This document shows, in pieces, positions 33,668-46,831 of a stretch of 64,000 bases of DNA; position 1 is the first letter of the stretch; each line of letters starts with the position of its first letter. The notes under the pieces are model-generated. The model worked only from the letters and a program-made list of their open reading frames with translations. It was not told where the DNA came from and ran no database searches. The DNA comes from Viscum album (lineage: Eukaryota > Streptophyta > Magnoliopsida > Santalales > Viscaceae), in contig CAUJRU010000141.1 in assembly GCA_963277665.1 (NCBI GenBank), positions 434,001 to 498,000 on the forward strand, read 5' to 3'. Position numbers and translations under genes: made by a program.

Positions 33668-36600
33668 TGTAACATCCCAAGTAAGTAATGAATAATATAT
33701 ATTTTTATATATGTTTATTAATGATTAAGATAGTGTTATAGAGTCTTAAAATAAAAATAAATACAATCTTATGCATGGAATACACTAATATTCTTAAAAG
33801 ATTGTTTTACTGCCTTTTGATAGCAAACCATTTTAGAATCTATATTTTGACAATTTTATAAACTATGTTTGTCAAAATAAACTTATACTTTATGATTGGG
33901 ACATCAAAATTTACCTTGTGTGAATTTTTGGTATTTTTCTGACAATGTTCATTTTTTAATGAATAGTGAAAAATACTGCATTTTACATCAAAACTGCTTT
34001 TTAACATAATTTATTTATATGATTAGATTATGTATTGAATTGGTTTTGAAGTGAAATTAGAATATATTTTTACCATATTATCCAATGGTGGTCATTGGAA
34101 TCAATTTCACTTTGAAATTAGACTTAAACTGGTGTCAATCTTTTGATACTTATTGTTTTGTAAAAACACGCTATTTGCTCTGGCAGCGGGAATTAATTAT
34201 AAAATTAATTAATGTGACTTATATGATTTGAATTTTGTAAAATAGACTTCATTTTTGAATTCAGAATATCAAATATAGCTTAGGGTGAATTTTTGGTAAT
34301 TTTCTGAAAAACTTCAATTTTTGATGAATAGTGAAACCACTAAGTGGTAATCAAGCAAACTGATTTTTCAGTTAAATGAAAGTTTACCACTAATGTGTAT
34401 TGAATTTTGAAAATCCGACATACATGGTTGTCATTAAGAAGTAAAATTTGTTTCAATGAGATTATAATAATTTTTTGGTGAATAGTAACTTATTAAGTTT
34501 TTAATCGTGATTAGTGGTAATTAGTGTAGTTTAAGGTATAAATAATGCTTTAATAATATGAAATGACCTAGACACATGTCCCAAACTTATTGGTTGTGTC
34601 ATGGCCGACCAAGAAAATCCATGGGTCAACTTGGGGACCCCATGGAGACACTTTGGTTTGGAAATGACATAAATAACTTTTTATTAAATGTTAAAGTAAA
34701 AATGACACAAACATAATATGTTTTACGAAAACAATTTTTACATGGGGTTATAAAGATCAAATATTTGATTATAAATATTCCTTGGAAAGCTAAAAACATT
34801 TCCTACATCATAGTATTTTTTTATGATTTTTTGACATTAAATAAATTAAATTATTAATGACATAATAATGATGCAGCGATGACATCATTATTTGACGATT
34901 TAAATAAAATGGAAAGATAATGTAAAATCTATGAACTACACATGGCCAAAACCAATTGGATGAGTTGATTTCGAACCCGTATCACCTTATCCATGAATTA
35001 TATCAATGTGGGACCTTTTGAAACCGAAACACATTTTCAAATAAAGTAATATTTCTTTACTTTCCAAAAGTTCCCCTCCTCTCCTCTTATAAAAGGCCCC
35101 CACCTCTACCTCATTTCACACACTCCTCAAGCCTTTGGCTCGGCCAACCCCTGCCCATTTACTCTCTCCACATCCCTCTCCTCATCCTAGAGGATTCACT
35201 TTGGGCAGAATCCTTTCAAAGGAAGCCTTTAGGCTCAAATCAAAAAGAGTTACACTTTTTAAGGTAATTCATTCTCTCATGTTCATTTGTTTTATTTTTC
35301 TTCTCCAACCCCATAAACTCTTTTTATTTACTCCTTTTGTAACAACAACAGTATATTAAATATACTAGGATGTTGTTATAAGATTTATTTGAGCTACACT
35401 CTCACACAACTACATCAAATGGTTAAAGAACATACGGTTTCCGTGGATGGCGAAATTCTACCTCCCGAAACGATGATTGTTCAATACTCATTTAACACCT
35501 TCAAAGGTGGACATTATGATGTAACTATTTTTGTATATGATATATGATATGTTTATGTTTTCCTTAAGCTTCTGTTTTTTTCACTTTGGGCATACCATTA
35601 TGGTTTCCATTATGGGTAAACACGATATCTTCATTTTAGGAAGTGCGGACTACCGCCCCTCAAAGTGATTTGATTCGTTAAATACCATATGTGGGACATA
35701 TAAAGGATAGAACTATGATATTATATGTGATATTATACTGGAATTATAATATACCTTTATATCATTATGATTCCATTATATAAAATACGAAATAGAAATG
35801 AAAGTAGCGTTCATGCGTACGTACGACTTACCGTCTCCATGAATGGTGCATTTCATTTCTTACCTCTAAAATGTGATGTAATATTATAAATACATGTATA
35901 TGATGACTATATATGATATATATGTTATCCAAATCATTAATATCATTCTGGATATAATGAACCTTTGACCAAATTAACAACATGTAAGTGTAAGAAGTCT
36001 ATTTTTGACTTAAGAACCAAAAACCGACAAAATGAACATTATTAACTTAACTGATTACATGATGTTCATAACATGGTATAAAAGGAATAATGAACTTGAG
36101 AAAGATTCATAAGCAAGTAGAGATTAACTCAAGTTTATTATTCAGGAGATTAAAGAACGGTCGGGTCAAGTCGGATACGAGGTATGGGACTTCGTCTCAA
36201 TCTCCTTTCGTTGAGGCATATTTTATTTTATACACAACTTTATTTTATACGGTGTATAAACCCCTTTGACTTTTACGTTTATTCAAAAGGAATATTTTTT
36301 ATACGAAGCGTTTACTAAACGACAAAAGGGAATGTTTTTGTTGTACGTATGCGGCGACAACGACTTCTCCGCCGTCGTGACCGTTATTTGAGTTTCGGCT
36401 TCCTCTATAAGCCATACCTTCTTTTTAAAAGAAAAATAAATACCATTTTTTACTTTTCTTTTATTTTAGTATTGAAAATGGTTTTCATAATGTTTTTATA
36501 TCAATGTGTTGTATTTATATCTCGTGATTGAAATGTGGAAATTTTATGTTTCCTTTTGCTTGTTTTATGTGATATGATTATGTTATGGTTCTTGGGCATT

Positions 36601-37234
36601 ATTATGAAGATGGGTGGTTCCGTGATAAACTAAGGGCGGGTGAGCCCGTTATAGCTCTCCAATGCATTGGGTAACGCAATGGAGTGAAACGTTAAGGTTT
36701 CTCCGAAGAGATTTTAGGGAATATACTGTGATGGGTATTCCAAACGTAACCAAGAGGGTTACTCCCTACGTAAGAATGTTATGAATGCCTCAAGTTACCT
36801 TTATGTCTTATGATTTCTATGATTTATTCATGATTTTATGAGGTATGTTAAAGGGCCTATGTTTTATGGGTAAAGTATGATTTCATTCTTATGTATATAT
36901 GAACTCATGTTTCCTTTCCATGTTTTTTTATAACCCATACTGAGTTTTTATGCTCATCCCATGTTTTTGAAATGTTTTTCACAGGTCAAGGGAAAGGTAC
37001 ATGATAAGATGATAGAGTCAAGGATGTGTCAAGAAATAATCCATGTTTTATTTTAAATATTTTTCCATTGATGAGAATGAAGAATACTATCTTTATGTAA
37101 CCCCTTTGTTTATATGTGGAATGTAATGCAAGTTTTATGATCTAATTCTCTAAAACTCTAAACCCGAAAAGATCCTCAATGTGTAATCTTGTAATAACTC
37201 AAGATTAAGTAAGGTTTTTGGCTGGGGCCTTATA
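33668..37234 (+). repeat. Family A LTR 3 (shared by internals 2 and 3)
   Basis: 3,567 bp from TGTAACATCCCAAG to GGGGCCTTATA. TATA 35088-35094, predicted donor 35264, micro-ORF ATG 35419, hairpin block 36634-36773, predicted acceptor ending 36984. Confidence 0.92.
35088..35094 (+). promoter_or_regulatory. TATA box of A LTR 3
   Basis: TATAAAA in the same CT-rich context as the other A LTRs. Confidence 0.75.
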
Positions 37235-37236
37235 GT

Positions 37237-37248
37237 TGGTATCAGAGG
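37237..37248 (+). other. Primer binding site of A internal 3
   Basis: TGGTATCAGAGG, intact. Confidence 0.9.
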
Positions 37249-37375
37249 TCGGTTTAGATAAATTTAGGAGTTAGAATTCTATTAAATGATTATCCAAATT
37301 TATTTATTTATTTTTTGAAATGATATAGCATTTAAAGATTACCATGTTGCTTCATCTAAGACATGTTTGTTCAGA

Positions 37376-40300
37376 ATGGTTTTCCGCAGAGGAAACAGGG
37401 AAGCGGTTCTAGGAAGGCATACAAAAGGAAATAAACTTCCGAATCAGCATCCAGAAATGGTCGGAATTGGAACTGAACAGTTTGTTGCAGTAATGGCTCA
37501 TTTGACTCAAGCGATAAATGGTGGTGGTATCCATGCATGATATCAGCCAGATCAACCGCAGAGGAACATGTCAGTGGTGGAACATTTCATGAGGCAACAT
37601 CCACCATCATTCAGAGGATCATCTTACCCTGTGCTAGCTGAAGGGTGGATTAAAGCACTGGAGAAGATTTTTGATGTCATAGGGTGTTCAGACAATCAAA
37701 AGGTTAGTCTTGCTATTTACCATTTGGAGGGTGAAGCAGATCAGTGGTGGTCTATGGTTAAAAATATCAGGGACGCCGATGAGATTGATGCTCTTGACTG
37801 GGATGAATTCAAAGGTATGTTTCTTGAGAAGTATTTTCCTAAGGCTATTCGACTTAGGATGGAAAATCAATTCTTGGAATTGAGGCAAGATGAAGACTCA
37901 GTGGCTGCCTATGAGGAAAGGTTCACTCGATTGGAAAGGTATGCTCCAAATTTTATTCGGGACCTTGATAGTAAAATCAATCATTTTTACTCAGGATTAA
38001 AGCCAAAGTATCGAAGGGAATTAGCTTCTCGTGAGTTTAAAAGTTATGAAAAGCTTGTTCAATGTGCTGAGAAGGTGGAAATGGATTTTGCCGATGACCA
38101 AGTTTTCTATAACAACCAGCAGAAGAAGAGACCGAGGTGGCAGGAGAAAGGTAAGAATTCTTCAAAAAAGTCTGATGGTAAGAAAACTAAGTTTCCAGTT
38201 TGTGATAAATGTGGAAAAAGGCATGCTGGGGAATGTCTTCTGAATTCTGGAAAGTGCTACCGATGTGGTGAGATGGGACATAAGGCTCGTGATTGCACTG
38301 AAAAGGATCAAGCTGAAGGTAAGAACAAATTTGATTTACAGTTAGTGAAGTGTTATAAGTGCAATGAGATGGGTCACTATGCAAACGAGTGTCCGGCAAA
38401 GAGCTTGAGTGATGGGAAGAAGTTATACTACAAGCAGAAAGGGGTGGTGAAATCCTTTGCAACTACTTCAGCAGATGTCGGGCCATCAAATGAAGTTGTA
38501 TCAGGTACTTTGTTTGTTTTTTCAGATTATGCCAGTGTGTTGTTTGATTCGGGGTCTACACATTCTTTCATCTCTGAAACCTTTTCTAGTAAAATGGGAA
38601 TACCATCTCAAGAAATGACTCCTGAACTTTTGGTAAAAACACCTGGGGGAAATGTTGAGGCAAAAAGAATTTATAAGAATCTTCCTATCCTTATCTGTGG
38701 AAAGAACCTACTTGCAAACCTTATTGTTCTACCTCTAGTAGAGTTTGATGTTATCCTGGGTATGGATTGGCTCTCTATTTACCATGCTAAGATTGACTGT
38801 AGAGATAAAGAAGTTTCTTTTCAGAAATACTTTCAGTTTGTTTACAGGAATGAACCCTTACTGTTGATAACATATCAAGAGGCCAAAAAACATGTAAAAG
38901 ATGGAAATGAATGTTACCTTGCACACGTCGTTGAAAATAAAGGAACTGTTCAGATTAATGATGTGCCGGTGGTAAATGAGTATCCTGATGTTTTTCCTGA
39001 TGAGTTGCCTGGAATAATACCGGATCGGGAAGTTGAGTTTACTGTTGACTTAGTTCCTGATGCTAAGCCAATTTCAAAACCCCCTTATCAAATGGCACAA
39101 ATTGAACTTTTAGAGTTGAAGGAGCAATTGCAAGATTTATTAGAGAAAGGTTTCATTAGACCTAGCACTTCACCATGGGGTGCTCCTGTTTTATTTGTTA
39201 AAAAGAAAGATGGTTCTATGAGACTTTGCATTGATTATAGAGCCTTGAATAATATCACTATTAAGAACAAATATCCTTTGCCTCATATCAATGATTTGTT
39301 TGATCAGCTCCAGGGAGCTCAGTTTTTTTCAAAGATTGACTTGAGATCGGGGTACCATCAGCTGAAGGTAAAGGAGGCAGATATTCCGAAGACCGCGTTC
39401 CGTACGAGATATGGCCATTATGAATTTATAGTAATGCCTTTTGGGATAAACAATGCACCTGCTATATTCATGTACTTAATGAATAGAATTTTCCATGAGT
39501 TCTTGGATAAGTTTTTGGTGGTTTTCATTGATGATATTTTGGTGTTTTCTAAAAGTAAAGAGGAGCATGAAAAACATTTAAGGGTTATCCTGCAAACCTT
39601 AAAAGAAAAGAAACTGTATGGGAAATTCAGCAAGTGTGAGTTTTGGTTGCAACAAATTTCTTCCCTTGGTCACATTGTTTCTAAAGATGGAATAACTGTT
39701 GATCCTGCAAAAAAAAAGTTGTGGAAGAATGGCCAAGACCCACAAATTTAACCGAGATTCGTAGCTTCCTTGGTTTGGCGGGCTATTACCGAAGGTTTGT
39801 TAGAAATTTTTCATGGTTATCTAGTCCAATGACTAAGCTAACTCGGAAGGGTGTTATGTTTATCTGGACAAAAGAATGTGATGATTGTTTTCAGGAATTG
39901 AAGAGAAGATTGGTGAATGCTCCAGTTTTGGCACTACCTTTCAGGAATGGTGAGTTTGTTATATACAGTGATACTTCATTGAAAGGACTTGGTTGCGTCC
40001 TAATGCAGAATGATCAGGTAATTTCTTATGCTTCACGACAGTTGAAAACTCATGAAGTAAATTACCCTACACATGATTTGGAATTAGCTTCTGTTGTTTT
40101 TGCTTTAAAAATTTGGAGGCATCATTTGTATTGAGTAAAGTGTGAAATATATACCGATCACAAAAGTTTAAAGTATATATTCACTCAGAAAGAGTTAAAC
40201 ATGAGAGAAAGGAGATGGCTGGAATTAATCAAGGATTATGATTGTACAATTCATTACCATCCGGGAAAAGCAAATAAAGTGGATGATACTTTGAGTCGAA

Positions 40301-41862
40301 AAAGTAATGCTTCATTAACAATGTTGCGTTTGGAGCGTGATCCTTTAGTTAAGGATTTGATGAACTTTGGCATAGAAGTTGTTGGTGCAGGAAGTCCTTC
40401 TGTTTTGTTTCAGGTATCAGTGAGATCTTCTCTATCAGATAGAATCAAGCAAGCACAGAAGCAAGACAGTGAGTTGCAGAAAAAAGAAGAGCTGGTTCAG
40501 AAAGGTAAGTTTCCTGAATTCAACAATGATAATGATTGTGTTTTGAGATTTGGAAAGAGATTGTGTGTGCCTTGTGATTCACAGTTGAAGAGAGAGTTGT
40601 TATGTGAAGCTCATAGTTCTCCGTTTTCAGTTCATCCGGGCAGTACTAAGATGTATAGAGATCTGCGGGAGTATTACTGGTGGGATGGAATGAAAAGAGA
40701 TATTGCTCATTTTACTGTGAAGTGTTTGACTTGTCAGCAGGTTAAAGCAGAGCGGCAGTTACCGAAAGGGATGCTTCAGCCTTTACCAGGGCCAGAGTGG
40801 AAATGGGAGAATATATCCATGGACTTTTTTGTTGGATTACCGAAGACATCTCGAGATAATAATGCAATCTGGGTTATTATTGATCGCTTGACCAAATCTG
40901 CTCATTTCTTTTCTATATGAGATACTTTCTCTCTTGATCAACTTTCCCGTTTGTATCTTAAAGAGATAGTCAGGTTACATGGAGTTCCTCTCTCCATTGT
41001 ATCGGATCGTGATCCCAGGTTTACTTCTAACTTTTGGAAAGGCCGTCAGAAGTCGTTGGGCACTGAATTAAATTTCAGTACATCTTTTCATCCTCAATCA
41101 GATGGGAAGTCAGAACGAAAAATTCAGACATTGGAGGATATGCTACGAGCTTGTTCTATGGATTATCAGGGAAGTTGGGACCAACATCTTTCTTTGGTTG
41201 AGTTTTCATATAATAACAGTTTTCATTCCAGTATACAGATGGCACCATTTCGGGCATTATATGGGAAGCGGTGTCGAACTCCAGCTTTCTGGGATGAAGT
41301 GGGTGAAAGGAAGTTGATGGGACCAGAATTGGTAGAAGAGATGGTAGAAAAAGTTCAGCTGATTCAGAAACACATGAGAACAGCTCAGAGCAGGCAGAAG
41401 AGTTATGCGGATAACCGGAGGAAGGATCTATCTTTCGAGGTAGGTGATCATTTTTTTCTCAAGGTTTCTCCTTGGAAAAGTGTGATGAGATTTGGTAAGA
41501 AAGGAAAGTTGAGTCCGAGGTTCATTGGACCATACGAAATTCTGGAGAGAGTCGGATCAGTTGCATACCGAGTGGCTTTACCTCTGAGTTTATCTCAGGT
41601 ACACAATGTTTTTCACGTTTCGATGTTGAGAAAGTACATGCCAGATCCATCTCATGTTTTGAGTCCAGAGGTTGTTCAGCTAGAAGAGAACCTATCTTAT
41701 GAGGAACAACCCGTCCAGATTCTTGACCACAGGGAGCAAGTGTTACGGAATAAAGTGATTCACCAGGTAAAGGTTTTGTGGAAAAACTACATGATTGAAG
41801 AGGCAACATGGGAATCTGAAAATGCAATGAGGGATAAGTACCCCCATTTATTCAATAAGTAA
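37376..41862 (+). pseudogene. Gag-Pol polyprotein, A copy 3 (least damaged)
   Basis: Starts at ATG 37376 and ends TAA 41860-41862; 4,487 nt, one short of the other copies. Breaks: TGA near 37537 (Arg codon), a 1-nt deletion in an A run near 39710 shortly after the reverse transcriptase core, TGA near 40132 (Gly codon) in RNase H, and TGA near 40918 (Arg codon) in integrase. The 37568-39751 piece (727 codons) spans Gag from [10 protein letters not shown] through all three knuckles ([40 protein letters not shown]), protease DSG and reverse transcriptase FIDD. The 40951-41862 piece has the second integrase Asp, the Glu of DD35E, GPY and the complete chromodomain-like tail. Several unusual substitutions in the reverse transcriptase (FGINNAPA instead of FGLTNAPA) suggest loss of constraint. 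Confidence 0.92.
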
Positions 41863-41887
41863 ATAAATTGCGGGGACACAATTTTCT

Positions 41888-41901
41888 AAAGGGGGGAAGG
41901 A
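41888..41901 (+). other. Polypurine tract of A internal 3
   Basis: AAAGGGGGGAAGGA directly before TGTAACATCTCATG. Confidence 0.9.
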
Positions 41902-42683
41902 TGTAACATCTCATGTAAGTAATGAATAATAGATATTTTTACCTATGTCTATTAATGATTAAGATAGTGTTTTAGAGGCTTAAGATGTAAATAAATCCAA
42001 TCTTAAGCATCGAATACACTAATATTCTTAAAAGATTGTTTTACTGCCTTATGATGGAAAACCCTTTTTAAATTTATCTTTTGACAGTTTTATAAACTAT
42101 GTTTGTCAAAATAAACTTATTCTTTATGATTGGGACATCAAAATTTACTTTGTGTGAATTTTTGGTATTTTTCTGACAAGGTTCATTTTTTAATGAATAG
42201 TGAAAAATACTGCATTTTACATCAAAACTGCTTTTTAATCTAATTTATTTATATGATTAGATTATCTTTTGAATTTGTCTTAATGTGTAATATGAATATA
42301 TTTTTACCATTTAATCCAATGGTGGTCATTGGAGTCAATTTCACTTTGAAATTGGACTTAAACTGGTGTCAATCTTTTGATACTTATTGTTTCATAAAAA
42401 CACGCTATTTGCTCTGACAGTGGGAATTAATTATTAAATTAATTAATGTGACCTATATGTTTTGAATTTTGTAAAATAGACTTCATTTTTGAATTCGGAA
42501 TATCAAATATAGCTTAGGGTGAATTTTTGGTAATTTTCTGAAAAACTTCAATTTTTGATGAATAGTGAAACCACTAAGTGCTAATCAAGCAAACTGATTT
42601 TTCAGTTAAATGAAAGTTTACCACTAATATGTATTGAATTTTGAAAATCCGACATACATGGTTGTCATTAGTATGTAAAATTT
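41902..42683 (+). repeat. Family A LTR 4, truncated 3' LTR of the array
   Basis: Matches about the first 780 bp of an A LTR, with more differences than LTRs 1-3, then stops near GTCATTAGTATGTAAAATTTG. TATA and everything downstream are missing. Confidence 0.9.
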
Positions 42684-42783
42684 GGGACATTTGTCTAGGT
42701 CATTTCATATTATTAAAGCATTATTTATACCTTAAACTACCCTAATTACCACTAATCGTGATTAAGAACTTAATAAGTTACTA
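42684..42783 (-). repeat. Inverted 100-bp scrap of family A LTR
   Basis: Reverse complement of LTR positions equivalent to about 18026-18127 in LTR 1. It ends at AGTTACTAT, within a few bases of the breakpoint of the fragment ending at 13418. Confidence 0.85.
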
Positions 42784-44708
42784 TCAATAGAAATGTCAAA
42801 TGTGATGAAATCCCTTATAAAGAAGGTATGCTTAAATTAAGGACAAATAAATCTCAAAAATATGTGTGACAAATATATATACACCCAATATAAGTGGATA
42901 TTAAGTGTAAAACAATAAAAGGTCATTCACACATATTCAATGGATGACATATTCAATGACTACAAGTTGAACCCAAAGAAATCGAAATTAGGTTAAAAAG
43001 TTCCCTTGACAGCCTAACGGCATCACATCAAAATGAGTTGATGAGAGATAAAAAGTGTATCTCATCACTTGGACATAAAATTTACATCAATAAGGATGTA
43101 TTAGAACATATCCCAACATAAAAATATGTAAATTAAAAGACCCAATAAAAGAAGTCTTTTAAAAAAGAGGAGGGTGAAAGGTTCCCTTACCGACATGGGT
43201 ATCTTTCGAAACATACGCCCCGTGAAATAAGGACAATACATAATTGATGTAAATACTCATAAATTAAAGAATATTACACAATGAGTAAAATAATGGTCAG
43301 TACATACACCACTCAAAGGAAATTGTGGCAAATGTATCATAAATCTCACGGGAATAAAATTGAGATGAAAAATCCCTTACGAAAACTCGGCAGCCTAACG
43401 GCGCCACTTAAAACTTTCAAAATGGATTTATGAAAGAGAATATGGTCTCTAATCACATGAACATAAAAATAACAGTAAATGTAATATAAAAGAACATCCC
43501 AATCATAAGAAAAATTAGCTTAAAAGAAATGACATAAAAGAGTGTACTTAAAAAGAAAGAGAGTTGTAGGATCCCTTACCTCGGGTCCGACTTGACTCGA
43601 TCGTTCTTTAATATCCTGAATAATAAACTTGAGTTAATTTATAATTCCTTAAGAACCTTTTTAAAGTTCATTATTACTTTTATACCACTTATTACCATGT
43701 CATAAACATTATGTAATCATTTAAGTTAATAATATTTGTTTTGCCGATATTTGGTTCTTAAGTCGAAAGTGGACTTCTTACAATTACATGTTGTTCGTGT
43801 GGCCAAATGTTTATTATATCCAGAATTGTATTCATTATGTAAATATCATATATTTCATATATATCCAGTACATGCATGCATTTATAACATTACATATTCA
43901 TTTAGAGGTAAGAAATGAAATGCACCGTTCATGGAGACGGTAAGCCGTACGTACGCATGAACGCTACTTTCATTTCTATTTCGTATTTTATAGAATGGAA
44001 TAATAATGATATAAAGGTATATTATAATTCTAGTATAATATCATATATAATATCATATTTCCATCCTTTATACATCCCACATATGGTATTTAACGAATCA
44101 AATCACTTTGAGGGGGCGGTAGTCCGCACTTCCTTAAATGAAGATATCGCGTATACCCATAATGGAAGCCATAAAGGTAAGACAAAAATGAAAAATAAAG
44201 AATCATAAATAAACATAAACATATTTTATATCATATATAAAAATAGTGACATCATAATGGCCACCTTTGAAGGTGTTAAATGAGTATTGAACAATCATCG
44301 TTTCGGGAGGCAGAATTTCACCATCCACGGAAACCGTATGTTCTTTAACCATTTGATGTATTTGTGTGAGAGTGTAGCTCGAATAAATCTTATAACAACA
44401 TCCTAGTATATTGAAGATACTGGTGTTGTTACAAAAGAAGTAAATAAATAGAGTTTAGGGGGGTTGGAGAAGCAAAATAAAACAAATGAACATGAGAGAA
44501 TGAATTACCTTTAAAAGTGTAACACCTTTTGATTTGAGCCTAAAGGCTTCCTTTGAAAGGATTCTGCCCAAAGGGAATCCTCTAGGATGAGGAGAGGGAT
44601 GTGGAGAGAGTAAATGGGCAGGGGTTGGCCGAGCCAAAGGCTTGAGGAGTGTGTTAAATGAGGTAGAGGTGGGGGCCTTTTATAAGAGGAGAGGAGGGGC
44701 ACTTTTGG
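42784..44708 (-). repeat. Family B LTR fragment, inverted arm of a fold-back
   Basis: Matches the minus-strand B LTR from about 2947 to 5066, with the TATA box at its right end. It has three rather than four GTAAG modules (boundaries near 43186, 43374 and 43572). The right junction to the plus-strand B fragment shows TGGA shared by both parents. Confidence 0.88.
44678..44684 (-). promoter_or_regulatory. TATA box in inverted B LTR fragment
   Basis: TATAAAA on the minus strand, 25 bp from the fold-back junction, so upstream promoter sequence has been replaced. Confidence 0.65.
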
Positions 44709-46124
44709 ATAGAAATAACTAAAATATGATTATATATGTTCTTAAATATTTTTACATTTATCCAATAAAAGATAAAGGCTTAAAATACGGAAAGAATTCA
44801 ATTTTAGGTGTATATGCCTTAGTTTTCACTAAAGGTTCACTTATCGCCTTTTAATGGAGAACTGTCATTAAATATAGTTTTGTTCACTCTTAAACATTCT
44901 TTTGGACCAAATAAAACTCTTATTAATAATCGGGACATCAAATTTTACTTTGTGTAATTTTTTGGTATTTTTCCGATAAAGTTCATTTTTTAATGAATAG
45001 TGTAAAATGTTGTATTTTCATTCAAAACCTCTTTTTAATATAATTTATTTATATTATTAGATTATATTTTGAATTGGTTTTAAAGTGAAATTAGAAAATA
45101 TTTTTACCATTAAATCTAATAGTTGTCGTTGGAATTAATTTCACTTTGAAATCAGACTTAAACTAGTGTCAATCTTTTGATACTTATTGTTTTATAAAAA
45201 CACGCTATTTGCTCTGACAGCGGGAATTAATTATTAAATTAATTAATGTGACTAATATGTTTTTAATTTTTTAAAACGGACTTCATTTTTGAATTCGGAA
45301 TATAAAATGTAGCTTAGGGTGAATTTTTGGGATTTTTCTAAAAAACTTCAATTTTTGATGAATAGTGAAACCACTAAGTGGTACTTATAAAAACTGATTT
45401 TTCCGTTTAAATGGAATTTTTCCATCTTTGTGTTTTGAATTTCAAAAATCCGACATACATGGTTGTCATTAAGAAGTAAAATGTGGTTCAATGGGATAAA
45501 AATAATTTTTTGGTGAATAGTAACTTATTAAGTTTTTAATCGCGATTAGTGGTAATTAGTGTAGTTTAAGGTAAAAATGATATTATAAGAATGTGAAAAC
45601 ACCATGAAACTTGTCCTACACCTATTGGGTGAGTCATGGCCGACCAAGACAAGCCATGGGACAACTTGGGGACCCCATGGAGCCACTTTAGTTGGAAAAT
45701 GACAATAATATATTTTTATTTAATGTTAAAATTAAAAATGACACAAACATGATATGTTTTACTAAAAAAAATTTAAAGTGGGGTTATACAAGTCCTATTT
45801 TTGATTAAAAATATTCATTGGAAAGCTAAAAAGATTTCCTACATCATAGTAATTGTTTTATAATTTTTAGACATTAAATAAATTAAATTATTTATGACAT
45901 CATAAGGATGCAGTGATGACATCATTATTTAACGATTAAAATAAAATGGAAGGATAATGTAAAATCTATGAACTACACATGTCCAAAACGTATTGGATGG
46001 GTGTATTTCTAACCTTTATAACCTTATCCACGAATTATATCAATGTGGTACCTTTTAAAACCGAAACACATTTTCAAATAAAGTAATATTTCCTTACTTT
46101 CCAAAAGTGCCCCTCCTCTCCTCT

Positions 46125-46131
46125 TATAAAA
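46125..46131 (+). promoter_or_regulatory. TATA box in B LTR fragment
   Basis: TATAAAA in the conserved context. Confidence 0.7.
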
Positions 46132-46831
46132 GGCCCCCACCTCTACCTCTTTTCACACACTCCTCAAGCCTTTGGCTCGGCCAACCCCTGCCCATTTACT
46201 CTCTCCACATCCCTCTCCTCATCCTAGAGGATTCCCATTGGGAATAATGCTTTCAAAGGAATCCTTTAGGCTCAAATCAAAAGGAGTAACACTTTTAAAG
46301 GTAATTCATTCTCTCATGTTCATTTGTTTTATTTTGATTCTCCAACCCCCTAAACTCTTTTTATTTACTTCTTTTGTAACAACACCAGTATCTTCAATAT
46401 ACTAGGATGTTGTTATAAGATTTATTCGACCTAAACTCTCACAAAACTACATCAAATGGTTAAAGAACATACGGTTTCCGTGGATGGCGAAATTCTGCCT
46501 CCCGGAACGATGATTGTTCAATACTCATTTAACACCTTCAAAGGTGGACATTATGATGTCACTATTTTTATATATTATATATATTATGTTTATGTTTTAC
46601 TTATTCTTCTGTATTTTTCATTTTTGTCTTACCTTTATGGCTTCCATTATGGGTATACGCGATATCTTCATTTTAGGAAGTGCGGACTACCGCCCCCTCA
46701 AAGTGATGTGATTCGTTAATGCCATACATGGGACGTATAAAGGATGGATTTAATGTTATTATATATGATGTTATACTGGAATTATTATATACCTCTATAT
46801 CATTATTATTTCTTTCCATTAAAGTATGAGA

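Larger units (their letters stand above)
17210..42683 (+). mobile_element. Tandem array of three family A Tekay-type retrotransposons with shared LTRs
   Basis: The order is LTR (17210-20774), internal (20775-25442), LTR (25443-29003), internal (29004-33667), LTR (33668-37234), internal (37235-41901), truncated LTR (41902-42683). Each internal region starts with a PBS and ends with a PPT, and each middle LTR is flanked by a PPT on its left and a PBS on its right. Such n internal / n+1 LTR arrays are expected from unequal recombination between LTRs of neighbouring or sister elements. Lengths of the three LTRs (3,565, 3,561, 3,567 bp) and internals (4,668, 4,664, 4,667 bp) are nearly equal. Many scattered point differences show the copies are not a recent assembly echo. 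Confidence 0.92.

Noticed and set aside
17210..42683. Ordinary nested insertions
   Set aside because: Nested elements would show two LTRs per element and interrupted host copies. Here each joint is one LTR between a PPT and a PBS.
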